This document shows, piece after piece, positions 7,957 through 16,066 of a stretch of 64,000 bases of DNA. Within the stretch, counting starts at the first letter, position 1; each line of letters opens with the position of its first letter. This DNA comes from Chloroflexota bacterium (GTDB taxonomy: Bacteria > Chloroflexota > Anaerolineae > Aggregatilineales > J027), in contig JACRBG010000050.1 in NCBI GenBank assembly GCA_016234595.1, positions 1-64,000 of the forward strand, in the 5' to 3' direction. The notes under the pieces were generated by a model that had not been told where the DNA came from, did not search any database, and worked only from the letters and a program-made list of their open reading frames with translations. A program made the translations under genes and the position numbers.

Positions 7957-8565
7957 ATGTCGGACGGACAAAAAAACTGTTTAACACTCGTCATGGCCTT
8001 AATTATTTTCGCGGTTTTTGGGGCGGCCCTCTTTATTATTTTGCAAAAACGAAATGAAGAAAAGGTCAGGGCAGCACTTGGCGAAGATATTTTTACCTTT
8101 TGTAACCCACCCACCGGCGGAAATGCCAATATCGGCAATTTCCCATTAACCCAAGGGCCGTTTAAGTCAGTGGTGATTGGTGTTGAGCAAGATAGCTTGC
8201 ACAATTGGCACGAAGCGCTACCCGACGATGTCAAAGCTGAAAACCGTGCTGAATTGGCGCTCGTGCTTTGCGTAGGGGAAATGCAAACACAGCCCGTCGA
8301 AAACTGCCCATATTATCGGAGTGATGGCAGCCTTATCTTCACAGTTCAACGCACTCAACCCTATGCACCCGTAACCGTCATAAACGCCGCCACAGGCCGC
8401 CGCATCGCTGATGTATTCGTATTAGGTGGCCCACCCAAAGCCTGTGAAGATCAGCGGTATGACCAACAAGGCAGTGCGACCATTTATGAGGGGAGCCAGC
8501 CCGACGCCAATGCTTTTTTGCGGGCCGTTTGGGAATATATTTATCGGGATACGTCGCGCCGCTAA
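7957..8565 (+). CDS. Membrane-anchored protein of unknown function
   Basis: 202 residues, ATG at 7957 with GGGGAG upstream. One N-terminal transmembrane helix (residues about 9-29, LTLVMALIIFAVFGAALFII) is followed by KRNEEK and then an extracytoplasmic domain. That domain includes LALVLCVGE, ENCPYY, a strand pair VTVINAATGRRIADVFVLGG, and PPKACEDQ. The order Cys-x-Cys-pair, beta strands, 'TGRxIA', P-x-x-C recalls a recurrent Chloroflexota exported domain, but I cannot name a Pfam family with confidence. The two separated Cys pairs could form disulfides. No operon partner is obvious; the gene lies between two other exported-protein genes on the same strand. Confidence 0.7.
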   Translation: MSDGQKNCLTLVMALIIFAVFGAALFIILQKRNEEKVRAALGEDIFTFCNPPTGGNANIGNFPLTQGPFKSVVIGVEQDSLHNWHEALPDDVKAENRAELALVLCVGEMQTQPVENCPYYRSDGSLIFTVQRTQPYAPVTVINAATGRRIADVFVLGGPPKACEDQRYDQQGSATIYEGSQPDANAFLRAVWEYIYRDTSRR

Positions 8566-8658
8566 CAAAATAAAGCCTTGCCGATTTTTGATCTAAACGA
8601 GATGCTTGCATGTATATATACTTAGCCCGTACATCAGCATAATCTTGCAGGAGTCCCT

Positions 8659-10230
8659 ATGAATCGAAAATTACTCGCGGTGGCCTTGTGCATCGCCGCT
8701 TGTGTCATCGCTTTACCTTTTCATCCCGCCCCCGTTTCCCACGCGCAGGATGATACCATCACGATTGGTACGACGGATTTACCCTTAACGCTCGACCCTG
8801 CGGAAGCCTATACCTATGTTTCATGGGAAGTGTTAAGCCATATCTACACAGGTCTGACCCGCCAAGTCCCCGGTACAACCGATTATGAATTAGCAGTGGC
8901 AGCCACCCACACTGTCAGCGAAGATGGTCTAACTCATACCTTTACCATTCGAGATGATGCAGTCTTTACCGACGGTACACCGATCACAGCCGATACCTTT
9001 GCCTACAGCATCAACCGTGTCATCACGCTTGACGAAGAGGCCAATAATTTACTGGATGGGGTTGTAACATCCGTGACAGTGGATGAGAATGGCGCGCTCG
9101 TTTTTCAATTAACCCGTCCCGTTCCCTATTTCTTGGGCCTCGTCGCTTTACCACCTTTTTTCCCGGTCAAAGCAAGTGACTTCCCAGCTAACGACCTCAA
9201 TCAATTTCCCACCACCCTGACTGGCAACGGCGTCTATCTGCTAGATTCTTGGGATCCCGGGGACAGCATCACTTTTAAGGCCAATCCTAATTTTCAATAT
9301 GGCCCAGTCGCCAAAACAGGCACAATTATCCTCCACCGCTATGTTTCCAGTTTTGAACTAAGTCAAGCCCTCGAAAGCCGTGCAATTGACTTGGTGTGGC
9401 GCGATATGCTTTTGCCTGACGCGATTAAGATGACCGAAAATAATAGCTCTTTGCGTTTGGAAAATGTCCCCAGTGCCCGGATGTGGTATGTCTACATGGT
9501 GCGGCGTTTTGACTATATGGATGATCCAATTGTGCGGGAAAGTTTCTTGTTGGGGATTAACCGTGACCGCGTAACCCAAGATTATTTTAAAGGCTATCTG
9601 ACGCCCGCCTATAGCCTTGTTCCCCAGCTAACAGGCGATGCCTATGACCCACTATGGCAAACTACCCCCGACATCCAGCAAGTTGATCGGAAACTGCGGG
9701 ATGCAGGCTATCGAGAGGCCAATGTCAGCCGCGCCCAAATCAACATTGCGACCTCCCAATCCATTTATGGGGATTATTATGTGGATGTCTTGAATGAACT
9801 CGCCAAAGACTTTATTCCGGTGCGGGTCATCGCCATCAATCAGTTTGTGGGCCAGAATCAGGAGCAGCATGGGGTTTTTGCGGAAGCCATCCAGCACGGA
9901 GATTCACCCGTGTCTATGTTTGCCTTGTCCCCAGTGGTGGTCCATCCTGATGCTTATCTACGCCCTTTGCTCCACTCGCAGGGTATGTTGGCGCGGGGGG
10001 GTGACTTTGGTAGTTCAGATATGGATGCTTTCTTAGATAAAGCGGCCCTAGAAACCGATCCAGCGGTACAGGCGGATTTGTATCGTCAGGCACAAGCCCT
10101 CATCCAACCAGAAAACATCATCGCCCCACTCTGGGAAGATACCCTTACAGTGCTGACATGGAATGACATCAGCGGGATTATCATTGAGCCGAATTTCTTT
10201 CTGCACTACGACCTGCTCACCCGCCAGTAA
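8659..10230 (+). CDS. ABC transporter solute-binding protein, family 5 (peptide/oligopeptide type)
   Basis: 523 residues, ATG at 8659 with GCAGGAG upstream. The signal peptide is MNRKLLAVALCIAACVIALP, with probable cleavage after SHAQ. The mature protein shows the SBP_bac_5 pattern: TLDPAEAYTYVSWEVLSHIYTGL near the N-terminus, HTFTIRDDAVFTDGTPITAD, ANDLNQFPTTLTGNGVYLL, a large central lobe with INRDRVTQDYFKGYLTPAYS, and a C-terminal ALIQPENIIAPLWED. Such proteins capture peptides, nickel or sugars outside the membrane for an ABC importer. No permease or ATPase gene is adjacent, so it is an orphan binding protein here; the ligand is unknown. Confidence 0.9.
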   Translation: MNRKLLAVALCIAACVIALPFHPAPVSHAQDDTITIGTTDLPLTLDPAEAYTYVSWEVLSHIYTGLTRQVPGTTDYELAVAATHTVSEDGLTHTFTIRDDAVFTDGTPITADTFAYSINRVITLDEEANNLLDGVVTSVTVDENGALVFQLTRPVPYFLGLVALPPFFPVKASDFPANDLNQFPTTLTGNGVYLLDSWDPGDSITFKANPNFQYGPVAKTGTIILHRYVSSFELSQALESRAIDLVWRDMLLPDAIKMTENNSSLRLENVPSARMWYVYMVRRFDYMDDPIVRESFLLGINRDRVTQDYFKGYLTPAYSLVPQLTGDAYDPLWQTTPDIQQVDRKLRDAGYREANVSRAQINIATSQSIYGDYYVDVLNELAKDFIPVRVIAINQFVGQNQEQHGVFAEAIQHGDSPVSMFALSPVVVHPDAYLRPLLHSQGMLARGGDFGSSDMDAFLDKAALETDPAVQADLYRQAQALIQPENIIAPLWEDTLTVLTWNDISGIIIEPNFFLHYDLLTRQ

Positions 10231-10343
10231 GCTGTAACAGCGCAAAAACACCCACCCTTTTCCAGCAATTGGAGAGGGGTCGGGGTGAGGGCAAATCCTT
10301 AGAATATACGCTCTATAAATACAGCTTATATAAGCCAGAAGGG

Positions 10344-10367
10344 AATTCGTAACTGCGGTTACGAATT
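10344..10367. repeat. Perfect 10-bp inverted repeat between two convergent genes
   Basis: AATTCGTAAC at 10344-10353, TGCG loop, GTTACGAATT at 10358-10367. It lies in the 218-bp gap between the convergent solute-binding protein and JAMM genes. No T-run follows on either side closely, so it is not a classic intrinsic terminator. The same gap holds GGAGAGGGGTCGGGGTGAGG at 10269-10288, which resembles half of a dispersed intergenic palindrome seen in many bacterial genomes. Confidence 0.55.
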
Positions 10368-10448
10368 TAGGCGTTTCATTTATATTGATTAAGTATCAGA
10401 TTGACCGTTAGGCAGAGGAAATTGTGGTAGATCTCACCTTCCCCCGCA

Positions 10449-10910
10449 CTACTCACTCACCACAAGTGTGACGGCAGAGGCCTCACCATTTTTGATACGC
10501 CATGCTGTTGCCACCATACCAAAAACAGTTGGTGGCCGGTCGGCATCCCATTCGGCATACATAGCAGGGCAAACAATTAGATAGACCACATCAGGATAGG
10601 CACATTCACGTATATCGGTCTCTGAGGGCCGATCCATGCCTTGGGGGTGGCTATGAAATATCCCAATGATGTCGAGGCCAGCTTTGGCAAAACTGGTCAT
10701 AGCCTGAATTTGGGCACGCGACTCCATTAAAAATGTGACTTCTGGTTGGGCAGCCACGTTGGGAATTGCCACCACTTGCTGACCAAAAGCAGCCCGATCA
10801 TAGGGTTTCCACAGGCCTCCAAGGAGGCCACAGACCTCAACGGCTGGATGATCGGCAGCTTGGTTGCACATTTCGGAATAGACACCCATTGCGACGTAGA
10901 GTTTTGTCAT
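10449..10910 (-). CDS. JAMM/MPN+ zinc metalloprotease (M67 family)
   Basis: 153 residues, the length of a stand-alone bacterial JAB domain. The zinc-site residues are complete: Glu25 in VEVCGLLGG, His86 and His88 in IFHSHPQG, and Ser96/Asp99 in RPSETD. Relatives remove ubiquitin-like or sulfur-carrier tails (Mec+/QbsD-type) or cleave other C-terminal Gly-Gly junctions. No sulfur-carrier (ThiS/MoaD/CysO) or E1-like gene is adjacent, so its substrate is open. The gene is divergent from the metal ATPase gene across a 137-bp region that contains a symmetric 9-bp repeat. Confidence 0.9.
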   Translation of the reverse strand: MTKLYVAMGVYSEMCNQAADHPAVEVCGLLGGLWKPYDRAAFGQQVVAIPNVAAQPEVTFLMESRAQIQAMTSFAKAGLDIIGIFHSHPQGMDRPSETDIRECAYPDVVYLIVCPAMYAEWDADRPPTVFGMVATAWRIKNGEASAVTLVVSE

Positions 10911-10927
10911 TAGGCGCTTCTCACAAA

Positions 10928-10977
10928 TTACTGATGGAATTTTTACGGGGGTACATTATAATAAAATACATCAGTAA
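10928..10977. promoter_or_regulatory. Separated 9-bp inverted repeat around a TATAAT in a divergent promoter region
   Basis: TTACTGATG at 10928-10936 and its exact reverse complement CATCAGTAA at 10969-10977 flank an AT-rich segment with TATAAT at 10957-10962. It lies between the divergent JAMM and P1B-ATPase genes. The arms are about 41 bp (four helical turns) apart centre to centre, so a looping repressor is possible. The site is inferred from symmetry only. Confidence 0.45.
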
Positions 10978-11047
10978 AGTATAAATTTAACCATGATTAA
11001 CTTTCGCGAATAAGTTCAACTAACGCCTTTTGATGAAAGGAATCCGC

Positions 11048-13036
11048 ATGGCTCAGTCTACCCTCCAAACCAGCACCCCTGTCGAAAGGGTCGAGCCGAT
11101 TGAAAAAAGCATTCACAAACCAAAACCCGCCCCCAATAATCCGTCATTTTGGACCCGCGAACACATTGAAGCCCTATTAGTGGTCGTCACTGCCCTTGCC
11201 ATTGCAACGAGTATGATTTTTGAAAAACTGGAGATGCCGGATTGGGCGATTTTCACGGTCAACATAATCAGCTATCTAGCGGGTGGTTATTTTGGCGTGC
11301 GCGAGGGTTTGCATAGTCTGCTACACAAAGAAATTAACGTTGACCTACTGATGGTTTTGGCGGCAGGCGGCGCAGCGATAGTGAATCAATGGCACGAAGG
11401 GGCTATTTTGCTATTCTTGTTTAGCCTCTCGAACGTGTTGCAAGACTACGCAATGGGTCGCAGCCGTAAAGCCATTCAGAGTCTGCTTGATTTGCGCCCC
11501 GACACAGCCACCATCCGTCGCGATGACCGCTTGGTGGAAGTGCCCGTTGAAGAACTGCGGCATGGGGACGTGGTGATTTTGCAACCGGGGGCACGGGTTC
11601 CAGTGGATGGGCGCGTCATTCGTGGTACTGCCAGTGTCAATCAAGCCAGCATCACGGGGGAGTCTGTCCCCGTCCTGAAACAACCGGGGGATGAGGTCTT
11701 TGCTGGGACGATTAATGAAAATGGGGCGCTCGATGTCGAAGTGACCCGCCTATCGTCCGAAAGCACCCTTTCGCGTATTATCCAAATGGTGGAAACCGCG
11801 CAGGACAGCAAAGCCAACACCCAGACCGCTCTAGATAAATTTGAGCAATATTATGCGATGGTCGTTATCGGGGCCACCTTGTTATTGGTATTCCTGCCGC
11901 CACTGCTGACTAATGTTAGTTTTAACGACAACTTCTATCGCGCCATGGTCGTGATGGTCGTAGCATCGCCCTGTGCATTGGTCATCAGCACCCCCGCCAG
12001 CATTCTTTCAGCCATTGCCAATGGGGCGCGACATGGGGTCTTGTTTAAGGGTGGGGCCCATCTGGAAAACATGGCCCTCATTAAAGTTGTCGCGTTCGAT
12101 AAAACAGGCACGATTACGACGGGCCGACCCATTGTGACAGATATTGTGGTGCTCAACGGTCTATCGGAAAATGATCTATTGAAACTGACCGCTTCTGCCG
12201 AAGCCCGTTCCGAGCATCCATTGGCAAATGCGGTGGTCAAAGCAGCCAAAGAACGTCAATTACCCCTCCTTGAACCAGAGGTATTTGAGGCAGTGCCGGG
12301 TCGAGGTATCCGCGTTACCATTGAGGGCAAAGACCTCCTCGTAGGTTCCGAGCGGTTGTTTGATGAAGGCAAAATCACCATTCCTGAAGCAGTGCGTCAA
12401 CAGCAGATGGCGTTCTATCAAGACGGCAAGACCGCTCTATTGATTTATCAACAACCGGAACATTGGTTGGGAATTGTCGCCATTGCGGATACTCCCCGCC
12501 CCGAGGCAAAGCAAGCAATCCAAGCCCTCCATCAGGTTGGTATCGTAAAAATTGCTATGCTAACTGGGGACAATAGCCAAGTCGCCGTCGCCATTGCAGA
12601 CAAAGCTGGCATTGACACTCCCTTTGCTAATTTGATGCCAGAAGACAAGGTGACGGTTCTGAATGAACTTGCAGCTCAATATGGCCCCGTAGCGATGGTA
12701 GGCGATGGGGTAAATGATGCCCCGGCCCTTGCAACAGCCTCGCTTGGTATTGCGATGGGAGCCGCTGGAACCGATGTAGCTTTGGAAACTGCCGATGTCG
12801 TGTTGATGTCGAGTGACCTTTCCAAAATCGCCTATGCTATCGCCCTCAGCAAACGGGCGCGGCGGATTGTTATCCAAAATCTGGTGTTTAGTCTCTCGGT
12901 GATTATCGTTTTGGTTATTAGCGCCCTACTACCCTTCGTTCACCTGCCCCTGCCATTGGGGGTAGTTGGTCACGAGGGCAGCACCGTCGTCGTAGTGCTC
13001 AATGGTTTACGGTTACTGGCCTTCCAACCAGAATAG
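11048..13036 (+). CDS. Heavy-metal-transporting P1B-4-type ATPase
   Basis: 662 residues; ATG at 11048 has AAAGGAA five bases upstream. Motifs in order: TGES (actuator), SPC in the metal-binding transmembrane helix at residues 307-309, DKTGT with phosphorylated Asp351, SEHPLA (nucleotide-binding HP motif), MLTGDN, GDGVNDAPALA, and HEGST near the C-terminus (residue ~642). SPC plus HEG(G/S)T is diagnostic of the P1B-4 subgroup (CzcP/CtpD/ZosA-like), which exports Co2+, Zn2+, Fe2+ or related ions, rather than the CPC-type Cu or Zn/Cd pumps. No N-terminal CxxC metal-binding domain is present, also typical of this subgroup. It likely sits in the inner membrane and serves metal or oxidative-stress resistance. 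No adjacent ArsR/MerR regulator is seen. Confidence 0.93.
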   Translation: MAQSTLQTSTPVERVEPIEKSIHKPKPAPNNPSFWTREHIEALLVVVTALAIATSMIFEKLEMPDWAIFTVNIISYLAGGYFGVREGLHSLLHKEINVDLLMVLAAGGAAIVNQWHEGAILLFLFSLSNVLQDYAMGRSRKAIQSLLDLRPDTATIRRDDRLVEVPVEELRHGDVVILQPGARVPVDGRVIRGTASVNQASITGESVPVLKQPGDEVFAGTINENGALDVEVTRLSSESTLSRIIQMVETAQDSKANTQTALDKFEQYYAMVVIGATLLLVFLPPLLTNVSFNDNFYRAMVVMVVASPCALVISTPASILSAIANGARHGVLFKGGAHLENMALIKVVAFDKTGTITTGRPIVTDIVVLNGLSENDLLKLTASAEARSEHPLANAVVKAAKERQLPLLEPEVFEAVPGRGIRVTIEGKDLLVGSERLFDEGKITIPEAVRQQQMAFYQDGKTALLIYQQPEHWLGIVAIADTPRPEAKQAIQALHQVGIVKIAMLTGDNSQVAVAIADKAGIDTPFANLMPEDKVTVLNELAAQYGPVAMVGDGVNDAPALATASLGIAMGAAGTDVALETADVVLMSSDLSKIAYAIALSKRARRIVIQNLVFSLSVIIVLVISALLPFVHLPLPLGVVGHEGSTVVVVLNGLRLLAFQPE

Positions 13037-13086
13037 CCAAATATGTTATAAATGAGAGTGGTCATGTCTTGTCGGGAGGAAAACCA

Positions 13087-13374
13087 ATGCCCACTCTCAT
13101 TGTCCTTGCGCTCATCCTCTTGCTGATCACACCCCCCAGCTATGGCATCTGGGTTATTTTGCTGGATGCCCAAACACCGCCACGTCAACGAACCACGCGC
13201 GCGCTCGGCGGAGCGATTTTGTTTAAATCGGCGGGGGTGGGTAGTCTGATGCTGCTTAGCCTCAACGGTCAGCAACAAATTGCGTATCTCTTGCCTTTGG
13301 GTTTGGTCGTCCTCACTGCACTCGCCATTGCACGGGTAATGCAACTTGAATTAGGGAGTCAGGAAAGGCTTTGA
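13087..13374 (+). CDS. Small membrane protein of unknown function
   Basis: 95 residues, ATG at 13087 with a strong GGGAGGA site 6-7 bases upstream. Three hydrophobic segments are visible: MPTLIVLALILLLITPPSYG at the start, AILFKSAGVGSLMLLSL in the middle, and IAYLLPLGLVVLTALAIA near the end. A polar loop DAQTPPRQRTTR separates the first two. It begins 50 bp after the metal ATPase and may be co-transcribed with it. The 3' end overlaps the convergent minus-strand gene by 16 bp. I do not recognise the family. Confidence 0.65.
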   Translation: MPTLIVLALILLLITPPSYGIWVILLDAQTPPRQRTTRALGGAILFKSAGVGSLMLLSLNGQQQIAYLLPLGLVVLTALAIARVMQLELGSQERL

Positions 13375-14021
13375 ATTGGAGAATTCAAATACTTGCGCGT
13401 TGAACCATAACCTTGCCAAAAAATCTCATAATCAAACCCCCACCCGGTTTGAATATCGGCTAGTGCAATATTACGGCCTGTGTTAGACAGCATCACCAGC
13501 GAAATAATGGGGGTGTCATCGGCAATATACCCATCGGCATTGATGACAGCCAAAATCCTTTGTTCGCCATCAAAGACAATGAGGAATTTAGCAATAGTGG
13601 AACCCACCCGTCGGCCACGATACATACGCATAGGTTGATAGCCAGCATCGAGCATCTGGCCGAGCGTAATAATATAGCCTTTGTCATAAGTGGTGAGTTC
13701 TATCTTGGTGAGGTCGCGTACTCCCTCGTATCCCCGCAGCGTCACAAAAATCTGGGTTCCAGATTCATCTTCAATCCAAAATTTCTGGGGGCCAAGGTGA
13801 TGCTGGCTTGGGATATTTTCGTCTACCCAAGCCAAGGCATCTTGGTAACTGGTTTCACCGGGGATCAGCTTAAAAATACAGGGCATCAAACAAGCTGGGG
13901 GATTAAACGATAGCGCCTGTTCGCGATCACTTGGATGGGAGACCCTCGCAATCAGCACACCGAACAAAATCATACATCCCAATGGGAACTGAATCAGCAG
14001 GCGGCGCAGATTGCGGGGCAT
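13359..14021 (-). CDS. Membrane-anchored/exported protein of unknown function, Chloroflexota-type
   Basis: 220 residues. A basic start (MPRNLRRLLIQ) and a hydrophobic segment (FPLGCMILFGVLIARV) make a signal anchor. The exported part opens with FNPPACLMPCIFKLIPGETS followed by YQDALAWVDENIP. This resembles a recurring exported domain in Chloroflexota (Cys-x-x-PC-x-x-x-I-x-PG-x-T-x-x-x-A), whose function is unknown to me. It begins 9 bp after the obg stop on the same strand, so it is probably co-transcribed with obg. The 3' end overlaps the convergent small membrane gene by 16 bp. Confidence 0.7.
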   Translation of the reverse strand: MPRNLRRLLIQFPLGCMILFGVLIARVSHPSDREQALSFNPPACLMPCIFKLIPGETSYQDALAWVDENIPSQHHLGPQKFWIEDESGTQIFVTLRGYEGVRDLTKIELTTYDKGYIITLGQMLDAGYQPMRMYRGRRVGSTIAKFLIVFDGEQRILAVINADGYIADDTPIISLVMLSNTGRNIALADIQTGWGFDYEIFWQGYGSTRKYLNSPIQSLS

Positions 14022-14030
14022 GAGTCAAAA

Positions 14031-15368
14031 CTAGGCCTCGGAGTCATCCTCATCTAACACTTCTTTGGGTTCATCCTCTTCGTAGCCTTCATCCCCCCAT
14101 TCGAGTTCCATCTCACCAATATAAACACTATCCCCCGCCTTCACCCCAGCCTTGACCAATGCAGCCGAAACACCCATCGCCTCCAAAATTTTCTGGAAGC
14201 GCATCAAGGCCTCGTCATAGTCCCAATAGGTCATCTGGGCAGCCCGTTCAATACGTTTACCGGAGACTTGGAAACTGCCGTCCATACGCCGCGAAATTTG
14301 GAAGGCCATGTCATCTTCACCCAAGCGATAGACTGCAATTTCATCAGCTTCTTGAAGCGTAGCTTCGGTTTCGGCAGGTAGGCTGTCTAGCAACTCAAAT
14401 GCCCGATAAATCAATTCACGAGTCCCCTGCTGGGTCGCGGCGGAAAGGGCCATTGGTTCTTTACCCAGTTTGCGGAGTTCCGCCTCCAATTTAGGCCAAG
14501 CCGCCTGGGCCTGTGGCAAATCCATTTTGTTGATGACCACAACAGTTGGGCGCTCTAACAATTTTTCGTCAAACAGCGCCAATTCCGTGTTGATTTGGTG
14601 ATAATCGGCCATTGGGTTAGACCCAGAACCATCGAGCATATGAATCAAGACACGAGTGCGTTGGATATGCTTCAAAAAATCGTGCCCCAACCCGACACCC
14701 TGACTAGCGCCTTCAACCAAACCGGGGATATCGGCCACGACCATATCCCGATAATCGAGGCGCACTAGACCAAGATTAGGAATGAGGGTTGTAAACGGAT
14801 AATCGGCGACTTTGGGCTTGGCGTTCGAGATCACCGACAAAAGGGTGCTCTTGCCAGCATTGGGAACGCCCACAATGCCCACATCCGCCATCAATTTCAA
14901 TTCGAGATTCAGCCAAATTTCGACCCCGGGTTCACCTTTTTCGGCAATACGCGGCGCTTGATTGGTACTACTCTTAAATTTGGTATTGCCTTTGCCACCG
15001 CGTCCCCCTCTGGCAACAATGACCCGCTGTCCGGCCCGCGTCAAATCGGCAACCAAATTGCCCTCATCGTCGCGGATGATCGTTCCAACGGGAACTTCAA
15101 TCACTAAATCGGGTGCGGTAGAGCCTGTTCGGAGCGCAATGCCACCCGCAATGCCTGATTCGGCCCGAAAATGGACTTTATTGGCAAGCGACTGCAAGGT
15201 GTTGATTTTGGGATTGGCTACGACGACGACATGACCGCCATGCCCACCATCACCACCATCTGGCCCACCACGTGGCGCAAATTTCTCGCGGCGAAAACTA
15301 ATCCGACCATCACCGCCGTCCCCACTTTTGACAAACACGCGGGCTTCATCCAAAAACTGCTGTGACAT
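14031..15368 (-). CDS. obgE: GTPase Obg/CgtA
   Basis: 445 residues. The glycine-rich Obg fold occupies residues about 1-158 (VFVKSGDGGDGRISFRREKF, PDGGDGGHGGHVVVVA, RGGRGGKGN). The G domain follows with G1 GVPNAGKSTLL, the switch region DYPFTTLIPNLG, G3 DIPGLVEGAS, G4 NKMDLP and G5 LSAATQQG. The C-terminal OCT domain (VYRLGEDDMAFQISRRMDG, TYWDYDEALMRFQKILEAMG, DSVYIGEMELEW) ends in an acidic tail. Obg acts in 50S ribosome assembly and links GTP/ppGpp levels to growth; a rel gene lies in the same window, though not adjacent. All motifs are intact. Confidence 0.96.
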   Translation of the reverse strand: MSQQFLDEARVFVKSGDGGDGRISFRREKFAPRGGPDGGDGGHGGHVVVVANPKINTLQSLANKVHFRAESGIAGGIALRTGSTAPDLVIEVPVGTIIRDDEGNLVADLTRAGQRVIVARGGRGGKGNTKFKSSTNQAPRIAEKGEPGVEIWLNLELKLMADVGIVGVPNAGKSTLLSVISNAKPKVADYPFTTLIPNLGLVRLDYRDMVVADIPGLVEGASQGVGLGHDFLKHIQRTRVLIHMLDGSGSNPMADYHQINTELALFDEKLLERPTVVVINKMDLPQAQAAWPKLEAELRKLGKEPMALSAATQQGTRELIYRAFELLDSLPAETEATLQEADEIAVYRLGEDDMAFQISRRMDGSFQVSGKRIERAAQMTYWDYDEALMRFQKILEAMGVSAALVKAGVKAGDSVYIGEMELEWGDEGYEEDEPKEVLDEDDSEA

Positions 15369-15386
15369 GCTGTGTTTTTTATCTCG

Positions 15387-15959
15387 CTATTTCTCACTAT
15401 CGGGTGTATCCATAAACCCGTTCATATCAAAATCTGGCCCCTGCTGCAAAATAACCGTCAACAGGTAGCGGGCTAACTTAAAAAAATCAGAGAGTTGATC
15501 TATTTGAGTGATGTAATGGTTGGCAGTGTGCTTTAAATCTGCATCCATATTGGGCAATTTTTCCCGTAGGCGGGTAATGTTGGTTTCCAAAACACTCAGC
15601 GCCCGGTCAATATCGCGGATTTCACGACTGCCCAGCACATTTTGGATCACCTTCCATAAATCACTTTCGGCCTCATAATATTTTTTGCGTGTCTCGCGTA
15701 CCCACACCTCCCGCACAATCCCCATATTTTCGAGCGTGCGGATATTCATGCTGATGCTGGCTTTACTTTTACCCAGATGCTCAACCAAATCGTCTAAACT
15801 CAATGAGCCGGGATGCAGCAATAAGGCCCCATAGAGTTGACCCATTACCTTGTTGTAGCCAAAATAATCAGCCAATTGGCCCAACCCTTCCAGCATACTA
15901 TCATTGACGGCCTGCAAAGTTGGGTCCAAATGCATCCCCTGACTGGTTTCATCGCTCAT
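15387..15959 (-). CDS. GbsR/MarR-family transcriptional regulator
   Basis: 190 residues. ATG at 15959 is taken as start; a TTG nine bases upstream lacks correct spacing. The winged helix reads MGQLYGALLLHPGSLSLDDL, VEHLGKSKASISMNIRTLEN and MGIVREVWVRETRKKYYEAE, which fits GbsR-type MarR relatives. A long helical C-terminus (SVLETNITRLREKLPNM, ITQIDQLSDFFKLARYLLTV) probably dimerises. It is a DNA-binding repressor-type regulator; GbsR itself senses choline, but no betaine genes are here. A palindrome overlapping the downstream edge of its −10 suggests autoregulation. It lies 18 bp upstream of obg on the same strand. Confidence 0.8.
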   Translation of the reverse strand: MSDETSQGMHLDPTLQAVNDSMLEGLGQLADYFGYNKVMGQLYGALLLHPGSLSLDDLVEHLGKSKASISMNIRTLENMGIVREVWVRETRKKYYEAESDLWKVIQNVLGSREIRDIDRALSVLETNITRLREKLPNMDADLKHTANHYITQIDQLSDFFKLARYLLTVILQQGPDFDMNGFMDTPDSEK

Positions 15960-15997
15960 TAATGACAATCCTTGCCATGTACTGCTTTGGAACTAGG

Positions 15998-16012
15998 TAT
16001 CATGATATTATA
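15998..16012 (-). promoter_or_regulatory. −10 element with adjoining palindrome upstream of the GbsR-like gene
   Basis: Minus-strand TATAAT (16012-16007) abuts the perfect palindrome TATCATGATA (15998-16007), about 40 bp before the start codon. The position directly downstream of a −10 is typical of autoregulatory operators. No good −35 is visible. Confidence 0.4.
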
Positions 16013-16066
16013 CTGTCAGACCAAATGCGATAGTGACCTAAATCTGTGGGTTTACAGTGAATAATT

